From Stephanodiscus triporus (lineage: Eukaryota; Bacillariophyta; Thalassiosirophyceae; Thalassiosirales; Thalassiosiraceae), in contig JALLAZ010000885.1 of NCBI GenBank assembly GCA_036939755.1, positions 1-11,420 on the forward strand: a DNA stretch of 11,420 nt. The letters run 5' to 3'. Shown piece after piece: positions 1 to 8,700 of this stretch. The translations under genes were made by a program, and so were the position numbers. The notes beneath the pieces are model-generated. The model searched no databases. It was not told where the DNA came from and saw only the letters and a list, made by a program, of their open reading frames with translations. Position 1 is the first letter of the stretch. Every line of letters begins with the position of its first letter.

Positions 1-287
1 AAAGGGAAATATCTCGATTTTTCCCTTGGTGCAATTGTACTGGAGACTGTAGTACTAAGGCACAAAAAATCTGAAAATAGCTCCTTGACTGGTCGTTCAC
101 TATGGTACATCATCGCCTGTGGTACTTAGGGCACTTTGAGAAATAGTACCATGTATCGCCGGTAGTACTTACGACACCAAAAGTCGAAAACAGCATCCTT
201 ATTATTGTTAATCATCGACGGAATGGGCCCGAGATCGTAGTAGATTACCCACCGCGATGAAAAAAAAAAAAAACGGATAATATATGT
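1..287. other. AT-rich intergenic flank, 3' side of the YchF gene
   Basis: No reading frame here resembles a gene. The stretch holds a perfect 8-bp inverted repeat at its left end (AAGGGAAA at 2-9 pairs with TTTCCCTT at 20-27), a cluster of diverged direct repeats at 33-176, and a run of fourteen A at 260-273. The A run lies about 15 nt downstream of the YchF stop codon, so it falls in the 3' UTR or terminator of that minus-strand gene, where it reads as poly-T. What lies left of position 1 is unknown, so part of this stretch could belong to another gene's promoter or 3' end. Confidence 0.6.
33..176. repeat. three diverged direct repeats, each with two GTAC palindromes
   Basis: Copies lie at about 33-63, 101-134 and 142-176. 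Each has one GTAC followed 15-19 nt later by a second GTAC in the context GTACTTAGGGCAC or a close variant. The GTAC starts are 37/52, 105/122 and 146/165. The first and third copies stay similar further downstream, sharing an A-rich segment that ends in ATCCTT or CTCCTT near 87 and 200. The copies are clearly related but diverged. Whether they are regulatory sites, a decayed repeat element or a local duplication cannot be told from this window. Confidence 0.55.
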
Positions 288-1652
288 TCATACGTTGAAC
301 CTGAAGAGCATCACGTCCCCCTCCTGCACGACGTATTCCTTCCCCTCGATCCTCATCTTACCCCTCCTCTTGCACTCCTCCTCGCTCCCGCACTCGACTA
401 GGTCCGCGTACGACATGGTCTCGGCCTTGATGAATCCGCGCTCGAAGTCGCCGTGTATGACCCCCGCGGCCCTCGGGGCCGTCCATCCGCGTCCGATGGT
501 CCACGCCCTCGTCTCCGCGGGGCCGCTCGTGAAGTACGTGCGCAGGTCGAGTATCTCGTACGCCTCCCTGGTGAGACGTCGCAGTCCGCAATCGTCGATC
601 CCTACGCCGAGCGAATCGAGGAAGTCGACGCGATCGGACGGATCGAGATCGACGAGCTCGCTCTCGACCTGCGCCGATACCAAAACCATCGTCGATCCCT
701 CCCTACGCGCGTATTCCGCGAGTCTGTCCGACATGTCGTTCCCTCCCGCCAGGTCGACGTCCGCGACGTTCGCCGCGTATATCATCTTCTTCCTCGTTAG
801 CAATCCAAGTCCCCTGATCGACGCCTCCTCCTCGTCGTCGAGGTCGGCGTCCCTCGCCGGTCCGTTGGCGTTCAACACCTCGGCCAATTTCGACAGCGCC
901 GTACCCTCCTTGGTATTATCCCCTTTCCTCTCCTTCTTTACCCGTTCCATCCTCCTCTCGACCTGGGCGAGGTCCGCCAATGCCAATTCGAGGTTGATCA
1001 ATTCCGCGTCGCGTACAGGATCGACGTTTCCGTCCACGTGTATCACGTTCTCGTCCTCGAAGCACCTGACGACGTGAACTATCGCGTCGCACTGCCTTAT
1101 CGTCGCGAGGAACTTATTCCCTAGTCCCTCGCCGACGGATGCGCCCTTGACGAGTCCCGCGACGTCGACGAATTCGAGAGTCGTCGGGACGACCTTGACG
1201 CTCTTGTTGATATCCTTCAGCACCGACAATCGGAAATCGGGAACCTCGACGATCCCCGTGTTCGGCTCGATGGTGCAGAAGGGGTAATTCGCGGCGGCCG
1301 CCCCCTGCGTCTCGGTGAGAGCGTTGAAGAGGGTGGACTTGCCCACGTTCGGCAGTCCCACGATGGCGGTCTGGAGCTTCATGGACAGGTGCGTCGTCGT
1401 CGTCGTCGCGCGGTAGCCCCATCGTCGTGATGACGACGACGACGACGACGACGGGCCGTCGGATCGGCCGACGCCGACGACGACGCGGGGAAGAGTTTTC
1501 CCCACGAAGGAGGAGGAGGGGGGGGAGATGGAGGAGGAGGAGGAGATGGAGATGGAGGAGGAGGAGGAGCGGGACACGAAGGCCAGGCAGATCCGACGAG
1601 GGGAGACGACGATGGTCGCCAGCATGATGGCGCGGAGGAGGGCGACGTTCAT
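288..1652 (-). CDS. ychF: YchF/OLA1-type GTPase with plastid-type presequence
   Basis: This is a complete 454-residue, intronless member of the YchF/OLA1 subfamily of Obg-type P-loop NTPases. The family binds ribosomes and stress regulators and often prefers ATP. The part from Met91 is 364 residues, matching the roughly 363 of bacterial YchF. Seen in sequence: P-loop GLPNVGKS (99-106), NYPFCTIEPN (122-131), G3 DVAGLVKGAS (163-172) with Leu at the position of the usual catalytic Gln, the family His in VIHVDG (His205, aligning with E. coli YchF His114), and NVAD (295-298) in place of NKxD. A helical arm follows, and a TGS domain fills about 368-454, ending FRFNV. It resembles bacterial YchF more than cytosolic OLA1, which fits a plastid protein. 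The ATG at 1652 is chosen because it adds the signal-like leader. Met91 sits exactly where bacterial YchF begins and could start a second form. Confidence 0.96.
   Translation of the reverse strand: MNVALLRAIMLATIVVSPRRICLAFVSRSSSSSISISSSSSISPPSSSFVGKTLPRVVVGVGRSDGPSSSSSSSSRRWGYRATTTTTHLSMKLQTAIVGLPNVGKSTLFNALTETQGAAAANYPFCTIEPNTGIVEVPDFRLSVLKDINKSVKVVPTTLEFVDVAGLVKGASVGEGLGNKFLATIRQCDAIVHVVRCFEDENVIHVDGNVDPVRDAELINLELALADLAQVERRMERVKKERKGDNTKEGTALSKLAEVLNANGPARDADLDDEEEASIRGLGLLTRKKMIYAANVADVDLAGGNDMSDRLAEYARREGSTMVLVSAQVESELVDLDPSDRVDFLDSLGVGIDDCGLRRLTREAYEILDLRTYFTSGPAETRAWTIGRGWTAPRAAGVIHGDFERGFIKAETMSYADLVECGSEEECKRRGKMRIEGKEYVVQEGDVMLFRFNV
1383..1652 (-). other. bipartite plastid-targeting presequence of YchF
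   Basis: Residues 1-90 precede the conserved GTPase. Residues 1-24 have a hydrophobic core (ALLRAIMLATIVV), then a short segment ending CLA, and the next residue is Phe25 (LA/FVSR). Signal peptide followed by Phe at the +1 position is the established hallmark of import into complex plastids of diatoms and related algae. Residues 26-90 are rich in Ser, Thr, Arg and Gly and poor in acidic residues, as expected of a transit peptide. The Ser runs come from GGA/TCC and CGA/TCG simple repeats, seen on the plus strand as a GA-rich tract around 1508-1570 and a GAC run around 1431-1453. The localisation is an inference from these features. Confidence 0.72.
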
Positions 1653-1920
1653 TTATATTATACTTCTTCGTATTATAAATTATATTATTATATTTGGGTG
1701 TGTGACGAGTGAAGGAGGAGGAGGAGGAGGATGGAGGCGAGGGGGGATGAACGATGAGGCAGGGCGAGGGTGAATGAGGTGAGATGCGTCAGGGCGGACG
1801 ACTGACGGACTGCCGACCCCCAATTCCCGACTCCCGAGTCCCGGCCGGTGTGGAAGCTAGCTAGCTAGTGGCGCGCCCTCGCGCTGAGGAGTGGGCGAAG
1901 AACGAAGAAGCATACTTATC
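1653..1920. promoter_or_regulatory. divergent promoter region between YchF and RAD17
   Basis: Only 268 bp separate the two start codons, so both promoters and both 5' UTRs must lie here. The YchF side (1651-1694) is strikingly AT-rich with TATA-like stretches directly before the ATG. The middle has a GA/GGA-rich tract (about 1709-1755). The RAD17 side is GC-rich, with a (GCTA)3 palindromic run at about 1856-1868 and the palindrome GGCGCGCC at 1870-1877. The RAD17 ATG has A at -3 and G at +4, a favourable context. The YchF ATG has T at -3, a weaker one. No defined core-promoter element can be assigned with confidence. Confidence 0.6.
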
Positions 1921-4900
1921 ATGGATTCGAATACGGGAGGAGGACGACGACGATCCGACGGCGTCGGCGGCGAAGGCGGCGGCGATCGCGTCGTCGGCGT
2001 CCTCGCGACGACGACGAAGAGGAGGCGGCGGCGCGTCGGTCCCCCCGTTGGCCTGGGATGGCTCGGCGAGGGGATGACGACCGCAATGACGACGTCGACG
2101 TCGACGATCGCCGCGGGAAACGACCTCACCGAGCCGGAGGGGGGAGTACATCGAGACGACGACGATGCCGCGTCCGTCGTCGTCGTCGATCTCACCATCG
2201 ACCACGACGACGACGGCGCCTCATCCTCCTCCCGAGGTCGGTCGAACTTCGGCCGCGGCGACGACGAAGACGACGACGAGGGCGGCGCGACGACTCGGAA
2301 GGAACGAGGACCTCCGTCCGCCGCGACGACGACGACGACGAAGATGACGACGACGACGAAGACGAAGACGAAGACTACAAACAACAAGAAGGAGAGGAGG
2401 GGGGGCGTGGGGTCGGCGGGAGGCGCGTCGAGGGAGGCGTCGGACGCGACGACGTCGTCGGGGAATAATCGTAATCCTCCGATGAAAATGAACAACGCGA
2501 CGACGATGATGTGGATCGACGCGTACGCCCCCCGCACGTCGGCCGAACTCTGCGTCGCGACCAAGAAGGTCGACGAGGTGCGCGAATTCCTGTCGTCCTA
2601 CGTCGATCGTCGTAGTCGTAGTCGTAGTCGTAGTAGTCGTAGTAGTAGAAGAAGAAGAAGACGTCATCGCGAGCGTCCTAGGGACGACGATGACGACGAC
2701 GGCGAAGAAGATTGTTCGCGAACGACAACTACTACTACGAATACGATGAATGCGACGACTACGAAGACGTCTACCACGATCGACGACTACGAATACGATA
2801 ACGACGATCGATATGACGACTACGACTACGACTACGTCGACGCCTTCGCGCCGCCTCCTACGACGACGAGGCTGATGATACTGACGGGCGGTCCCGGGAT
2901 CGGTAAGTCGGCGACGGTACGCGCTCTCGCGAGCGAGATGAACCTCGAGGTCCTCACGTGGGACGACTGTCACGTCGAGTACAGGAGCGGCAACGGGAGC
3001 AACGGCAACGACGACGACTACGACTACTACAACGGCAATAACAATCGCGGATATGACCTCCCCTATCAGAGTCAATTGGATTCGTTCGAGGAGTTCCTGA
3101 CGCAGGGCGGCGCGGGAACGACGTCGTTGGACTTGCTGACGGACGACGGCGGCGACTACGACGAAGGAGGAGGAGGAGGACGACGACGAGGAGGAGGGAC
3201 GGCGGGCGGGATGACGCACGATCACGATTACGATTACGATTACGACAATTACGACGACGCGCTGCTTCCCCAAAATAGGACGAAGGAGAAGCGCTCGCGG
3301 TCGCCGCGCGGGAGGGGGGAGGGCGAGGTAAGCGAACGGGCGCGGGCGGCGAAAAGGGGGTATTATGTCGGCTCGTTGATACTCGTGGAGGAGGTGCGTG
3401 TATTCGTTCTCGATATTTATCATGCGTCTCGTGTGTACACTCGATATCGCGCGGATTGCCCTTCGTCGGAAGGATGACGATTCCGCCTTACGGATACGCG
3501 CGCATCGTCATATTCATATTTTCTTCTCGTGTTTTAACGTTTCTCGAATTTCATTATGTTGTCGTGTTTTTGCTGCTCGTCGTGATGATTTGGCGTGTCT
3601 CTCGTCCTTCCCTCTATATATCTCCCCGAAGACTCCGAATTTGTACAACTCCGAGGCAGAACAGTCATTTCGGTGAGATTTATCGGCCGGCACCTCCGTG
3701 CAATGTCTTTCCTCCTCTGACGAATGCTTACACTCACGTTCCCCGCCCCCCCCCTTTCCCCCACCGGGACATTTTTCGAAAATCAGCAATATCATGGAAC
3801 GACACGTCCAACGGACTCAGACGCCCACGATCTTCATCTTCAGCGATGTCAGCGAGGGGAAACACAGGCCGGAAGATCTGGAACGCCTGATTCCCACCCG
3901 CGTGCTGTACTCGCCATCGGTGAATATCCTTCATATCAACCCTGTGACCAAATCCCAAATGAAACGGTGTTTGCGATCCATCGCCAAGGCCGAGGGGCTG
4001 GAGGGGATCATTGACGCGGACTTTTACGAGGAAATCCACTCGTCGAGCGGGGGGGATCTGCGCCATGCCATATTCGCCATGCAATTTCGGTACCGCCGCT
4101 CCGATGCCGCCGTAGCCGCGGGGACGAGGACGGGGCACGGCAACGGAAACGGCAACGTCGGCGTCAACTGCGCCGCGAGGAAGGATTCCAGATTATCGGC
4201 ATTCCACGCGCTGGGCAAATTACTGTATGCCAAGCGAAAGCAGCGGCAGCCGTCGCGAGCGGCGGCCTGGGCTTCCGTGGCGGTCGATGCATCTCCTCCT
4301 CCGGCCGGTGGCGCGACATTGACCTCGTGGGACGACGGAAGGGGTCCGTTGGAATTCGTGCCCGAGGAGGTCTTATCCCGTACCGACATGGGCCTCGATT
4401 CGGCGATCACTTTTTTATCGTATCACAGTCCCGACTTCTTCACGGACATCGTCGAGTTGAGTCGATCGTGCGATCTCATGTCCGACTCCGTCACGTTCAT
4501 TCGTCGATTGTTCGACGGTCGTCAGCAGGGCGACGGTCCCTTTCCCATGGATTACGCCTCGTGCATCGGCGGCAGGGCCGTGGCCCGCGCGAATGTTCAC
4601 CCCGCGCCTCCGCGATTTCGTCAGTTCTCGGCGCCGAAGGTGTTCAGCGTCATGAGGAAGAGTCGCGAGAACGAAACGAAGATCGAGCGTTTGCGCAAGC
4701 GACTGTCGTCGGGTCGTGGCGGTGGCGGCGCCCTCGGGCAGGAGAAGACGTCCCTCCGCGACAATATCGGGTCTGCGCATCAGTTCGTCACGGAGAGCCT
4801 TCCGTACATTCGAATTGTCATTCCCCAGGGTACGAATGTGCTGTGTCTTGTGCGGATTTAGATGTTTTCTTCTCGTCCAGCATTGATCCTCTCTGTATTC

Positions 4901-5079
4901 AAATGCTGTTCGCCCTTCTTATCCTTTTCTTTCCTTTGCAAGATGTAAATTATGCTCTGGCCAACTTACATTCCTACGCCAAAAACTTCGACGAAATGGC
5001 ATGCAATGAACCACATGCTCTAGAGGATGAGAATCGTGTTTTATTGGAGGACGACTTAGTCGACGACGATGAATGGTAA
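1921..5079 (+). CDS. RAD17: RAD17 checkpoint clamp-loader subunit (4 exons)
   Basis: Rad17 replaces RFC1 in the RFC2-5 clamp loader and loads the 9-1-1 clamp at damaged DNA in the nucleus. Exons are 1921-3393, 3632-3672, 3787-4829 and 4943-5079. All junctions are phase-consistent and give 897 residues plus stop. Seen: a low-complexity N-terminus (1-197); the entry motif WIDAYAPRTSAEL (198-210); Walker A GGPGIGKS (323-330); PYQSQLDSFEEF (381-392); Walker B LILVEE (486-491) running into TPNLYNSE across the first junction; IFIFSD (520-525); sensor-2 GGDLR (593-597); then Rad17-specific FHALGKLLYAKR, VEPEEV-like FVPEEV and APKVFSVMRKSREN. The tail is acidic and ends DDDEW. The start is the ATG at 1921, with strong context. 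Oddities are 85-90-residue low-complexity insertions on both sides of conserved AAA+ motifs. Plain RFC subunits are a poorer match, because PYQSQ and the FHALGK segment are Rad17 signatures. Confidence 0.93.
2611..2640 (+). repeat. GTAGTC hexanucleotide microsatellite encoding Arg-Ser repeats
   Basis: About four perfect copies of CGTAGT are followed by degenerate CGTAGTAGT units. Together with flanking codons they encode Arg-Ser and Arg runs around residues 230-249 of RAD17, at the start of the first low-complexity insertion. The stretch is strongly basic and could act as a nuclear localisation signal, which is inference. Confidence 0.8.
3154..3260 (+). repeat. GGA and GATTAC simple repeats in RAD17 exon 1
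   Basis: A GAC/GGA-rich stretch (about 3154-3205, encoding Asp- and Gly/Arg-rich sequence) is followed by near-perfect CGATTA repeats at about 3222-3250 that encode alternating Asp-Tyr. Together they build much of the second low-complexity insertion, between PYQSQLDSFEEFL and the Walker B strand. Confidence 0.75.
3394..3631 (+). other. RAD17 intron 1 (238 nt, phase 0)
   Basis: The donor is GAG/GTGCGTG and the acceptor CCCCGAAG/ACT. The 3' half is T-rich with a branch-point-like TTTTAAC. Splicing joins LILVEE to TPNLYNSE, restoring the Rad17 Walker B and following Pro-Asn. The AAG acceptor is less common than CAG but is the only nearby AG that gives the conserved continuation in frame. Confidence 0.82.
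3673..3786 (+). other. RAD17 intron 2 (114 nt, phase 2)
   Basis: The donor is TTTCG/GTGAGA, close to consensus. The acceptor is AAAATCAG/CAATATC, preceded by a long C/T-rich tract. Joining CG to C makes Arg505 and continues NIMERHV, which brings the spacing from Walker B to IFIFSD within one residue of human RAD17. Confidence 0.84.
4830..4942 (+). other. RAD17 intron 3 (113 nt, phase 1)
   Basis: The donor is CCCAGG/GTACGA. The acceptor is TTTGCAAG/ATGTAA after a strong pyrimidine tract. Splicing turns a reading frame that would otherwise stop at 4859-4861 into IVIPQDVNYALANLH and on to the acidic tail. Both phase and the polypyrimidine tract support it. Confidence 0.85.
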
Positions 5080-5424
5080 AAAAGTAGGCGGACAAAAAGT
5101 CGAATGTGCATGGTACTGCTGAATCAGGGAATTTCTCTTCATAGCAAAGCGGGAATTTGCGAAGTCAATAATGATTGGAAAGCTCAGTGGATGAGTCCAC
5201 GCCACTTCACATAAATTTCGATATCTTTGATGATGCCGGATCAACAGCACTCTCTTAGCATGATTGTTTCAGATGTTTATGCATTCCTGACGACTTTGTT
5301 TAAGCGCACAGTAGTATCGAGGGATGGATAATCTTGCTGACCACCCTCGTTATGTGTACGCATTCTGTGTGAATAACATAATACATCGTCACATATGATT
5401 ACTATTTGGTAGGGACCTTGTCTG

Positions 5425-5430
5425 TTTATT
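5425..5430 (-). terminator. possible AATAAA polyadenylation signal for the coiled-coil gene
   Basis: The plus strand reads TTTATT here, so the minus strand reads AATAAA, about 310 nt beyond the coiled-coil stop codon. The hexamer is canonical in animals. Its use in algae is variable and a chance match is quite possible in AT-rich DNA. Confidence 0.25.
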
Positions 5431-5499
5431 TTCTCTGCACGAATCCATTATATGATGGAACAAAAACAAAAAAATACTACTAATTTCTCTAGGCTTGAA

Positions 5500-5521
5500 T
5501 GCTACCAATGAAGTGGTAGCA
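5500..5521. repeat. perfect 8-bp inverted repeat with 6-nt loop
   Basis: TGCTACCA (5500-5507) and TGGTAGCA (5514-5521) are exact reverse complements around ATGAAG. The hairpin lies in the 3' region of the coiled-coil gene. It is not followed by a T run on either strand, so a terminator role is not suggested, and it may be chance. Confidence 0.5.
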
Positions 5522-5737
5522 GTAATAATAATGGAGCATAAGCCTGCTCTCTTCAGCAAAACTCTTGATTTGCCGACAACACAAAATCTCTGGCGACGCA
5601 GATGATGACCCATACGGGGAACGCAGAAGACGTACACACAAAAAACCATCTTACAAATGGATGTTCTCATGATGCAGCAACTGAATAGCAACTGTTTAAG
5701 TGCAAGTCAACGTGCAAAGCGACTAAAGAAGAAACTT

Positions 5738-8700
5738 TTACCCTTCACCATCCTCCATACGGATTGTCAGGTCGTCCAATGCTTGTAGCATGCCTCTGTT
5801 TTGTAGCTTGTACTTCCCAACCTCTGATGAAAGAATGCGAACCTGGTGTTCCAAGATGGCGCTCTCGTGTTGGGTCTCTTCCAGATTTTTCGCCATAAGA
5901 GAGAGGCTGGATTGTTCTTCTTGTATTATAGCGATCATATCATCAAATGATCTGCATTGCTTTGAGGAAGCTCCCTGTCCCCTATGAGAACAAAGTGGCG
6001 CCAACTTTGCCTCGCACATTCTAATTTGCGCCTCAACTGCTGCTTTAGCTTCAAGTCTGAATGCTTCATGTTCCTTTTTCAGCGATGTGACGATATTCTC
6101 CAGATACAATCGCTCCCCATGAGCCTCGTCTAGCTTTTTTGCTGTCAACTTCAAATCGCCTCTAAGATGGGAAAGTTCCTTTTCTAACACGAGGATCAAA
6201 TCGTCGAATGCTCGACCTTGCTGTCGAAGGGTGCCATTCCTATCTGTCGCACAAAGTGATTCCAACTTAGACTCGCAAGATTTTAACTGTGCAGCTGTAG
6301 CAGCTTTAGCTTCCACCTTGAACGCCTCGTATTCCTTTTTCAATGATGCAATTATATTCTCCAGGCAAGCCATCTCTTTCTGGCTAGCTTCCTGCTGGAG
6401 TCTGCATCTTTGAATGTTTCGCTGATTTTCGTCATTTCGTTTTGTATTCAGCTCAGCAATGCTCCTCGTGAGTTTAACACATTCGTTTGCCATTTTCTTA
6501 GCCATGAGCTCAGAATGTTCCAACTTTTTCTTGAGATGATTGACATCATCTACAGAATTTTGCAGCATTGACTGGAGTTTTTCACACCGATTTGCATGTG
6601 ATTCAACCAATGATTCAGATGATTCCAGCTTACACCTAAAATCATCAACAAGATCCTCCGTTATTGCCCGCTGGAGGTCGTGCTCCCGCTGCTTCTCAAT
6701 CTCAAGGGATCTAATTGTATCCTGCATTTCCGATTGTTGTTTCTGATGAGCGATTATCAATTGTTGAACCTTTTCAAGAGTGATTTTTGATGATTTCAAC
6801 TCTTCCGAGAGTTCTTCTATCTTGGTAATCGCTTTGTCCCTTTCACTTTCTGCATCAGCAACGCGATCGCCGAGAATTTCATTCTGCAACTTCTTGTCGG
6901 CCAATGACTCATGAAGATTCGCATTCTCACTTTTGGCATCCTCGATACTGATCATCAGTTCGTTGATCTTTTTCGTGAGAGACTGATTTTCTTCTTCGTT
7001 CACGTTTAACCTATGTTTGAGGTCAATAATGTCATCCTCCAAACGTGCCAATCCTTCTGCATGACTGCCATCTAACGACTTCACAACGCCACAGAGCCTA
7101 TCCTCCTCTTGCTTTGCTGTACACAACTCAGCCTCGAGGGACAGAATCTTCGAACGAAGTTGCTCTTCTAACAAACCAGCCTCAAACTCGGAACTTTTAA
7201 GCGATTTCTGCATTGATTCGTTCTCAGCCATGAGTAAATCCCTCTTCATCGTAGCGTCATGAAGAGATTTTCGCACAGCTTCAAGATCTTTTCGTACACT
7301 ATCACCATCCTGCTGTGACTCGAGTAGGCATGTCGCTTGGTTCGAAATAATATTGTTGAGACGCTCATTCTCCAGATTAGACGTCCTCTTGAAATCATCA
7401 AGCTCTGCATTAGCATTATCGATATTTTTAATGAGGCTTTCAATTTGCTGGGTCATATCATGTGTCAGATCTATCAAACCATTCTTTTCATTCTCCAAAC
7501 ATATCAGTGTCTCTGCATGATTGCTCTCCAACAATTTCATTTCACTTTTCAGCCTCTCCTCCTCCTGCGTTGACCGCAGCAAGTTCGCCTCTAATGTTGC
7601 TATCTTGGAACTAAGAATCTCCTGCTCCAAACAAGCTTTTTTCTCGGCATCGTGCAAGTCCGTAGTAAGAGAGATGCATTTGTTACTTGCGCGTTCGACC
7701 TCTGCCGAAAGGAGTTCATTCCTAGCACTGATCTCCTGCACACAAACCTCCAAATCGTTGATGGCCGCATTTTTCTCTATGGCGGCCGTTTGTAAATCAG
7801 CATTATTACGTTGCAACGATTGGAAGTTCATTTTCATCTCTCCGAGGATTTGTACTGATGATGCGGTTTCGATCATTTCACCTCCGTTGTTAGAGGTGCT
7901 TACAGCCACAGCAGTGAGAAGCTTGTTCCTTGGTGAAACCATGTGATCATTCTCCGTATTCGACCCCCCTATCAGTCTGTTCATTGAATATTTGGAATCA
8001 TTCTCCTTTCCCACTTCGTTTACACTGCTGTTAAGGATCGAAATCTCATTTCGCATTGTTTCGTTCTCGGCTAAGAGCTCGTGCATTTTCATTGTGGTGT
8101 CATCGAGAGATTTTCGTGCAGCTTCGAGGTCGCTCTGTAGATTGTTGGCACTCTGCCTTGACTCAAGGAGATCCGATTCAAGGATTGCAATATTGCCATT
8201 AAGTCGTATGCTCTCCTCGCGAGCTACCGTCTTTGCATCGTCTAGCTGTGCATTAGCATATTCGACCTCAGACATCATGATTTTCAATCGCTGGTCCATT
8301 TCACTTGTCTGATTCAGCAAATGTTTCTGATTAACTAGGCCAGTTTTGATGTCCTCCAATCGTGCCAGTGCATTTGCATGACTATTACGTAATTCTCTCA
8401 AAGCGTTACCCAGTCTCTCCTCCTCGTTCTCCGATCGAAGCAGGTCTGCCTCAAGCGATGCTATCGTGGAATTGAGTTGCACCCGCTCTCTACTAGCAAC
8501 CACCTTGGCATTTTGAAGCTCAAGAGCAATATCCTCGCCTGTCCTTTTACTATCTGCCAATTGCGCATGCAATGCATTAATGGAATTTTCGGCAGTCTCT
8601 TTCTGACATTGGAACGCCTGTGCATCTGCCTCTTTGGCCGCGCTCATTTGTGAAATAGTGCTCTGAAGCGTCGCAACCCGTTGCGTCAACACGTCGTTCT

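Larger units (their letters stand above)
5080..5737. other. intergenic space between convergent genes, no gene seen
   Basis: These 658 bp hold the 3' ends of RAD17 (plus) and of the coiled-coil gene (minus). The stretch is AT-rich compared with the RAD17 exons. The only frame of any length (about 100 codons, minus, 5389-5691) has no ATG near its start, an odd Cys-rich composition and no family resemblance, so I do not call it. I see no tRNA, snoRNA or transposon end that I can defend. Likely contents are two 3' UTRs with overlapping or abutting polyadenylation sites. Confidence 0.65.

Noticed and set aside
295..1077. A 260-codon plus-strand frame over the YchF gene
   Set aside because: It is a shadow of the YchF coding frame. 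The minus strand carries all the family motifs and this frame is Ser/Pro-rich noise.
1431..1453. The GAC run inside the YchF leader as a possible frameshift or assembly error
   Set aside because: The frame stays open on both sides and the run reads as Ser, in keeping with the Ser-rich transit-peptide composition.
1891..1920. An upstream GTG-initiated extension of RAD17
   Set aside because: GTG is not a usual eukaryotic start, and an ATG in good context (A at -3, G at +4) follows at 1921. Nothing in the ten extra residues is conserved.
3328..3356. A strong donor-like GAG/GTAAGC in RAD17 exon 1
   Set aside because: The nearest AG gives a 29-nt intron, too short and out of frame. Running instead to the 3631 acceptor would delete the Walker B strand LILVEE.
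2221..3423. A 400-codon open frame antisense to RAD17 exon 1, plus another of 235 codons at 1857-2564
   Set aside because: GAC/CGA-rich codons leave few stops in any frame. The translations are Val, Arg and Ser/Thr runs with no family resemblance, and the plus strand encodes clear Rad17 motifs.
5226..5290. A box C/D snoRNA-like pair (TGATGA followed by CTGA)
   Set aside because: Both motifs are short and common, no terminal stem is visible, and no guide segment can be judged without the rRNA sequence.
5389..5741. An extra 3' exon for the coiled-coil gene: GGTAAAAG at its stop codon looks like a donor, and an AG at 5681-5682 is in matching phase with about 98 further codons
   Set aside because: The intron would be only 61 nt, shorter than the others here. 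A one-in-three phase match is weak evidence, and the extra sequence is Cys-rich and not helical. RNA-seq junction reads would be needed to revive it.
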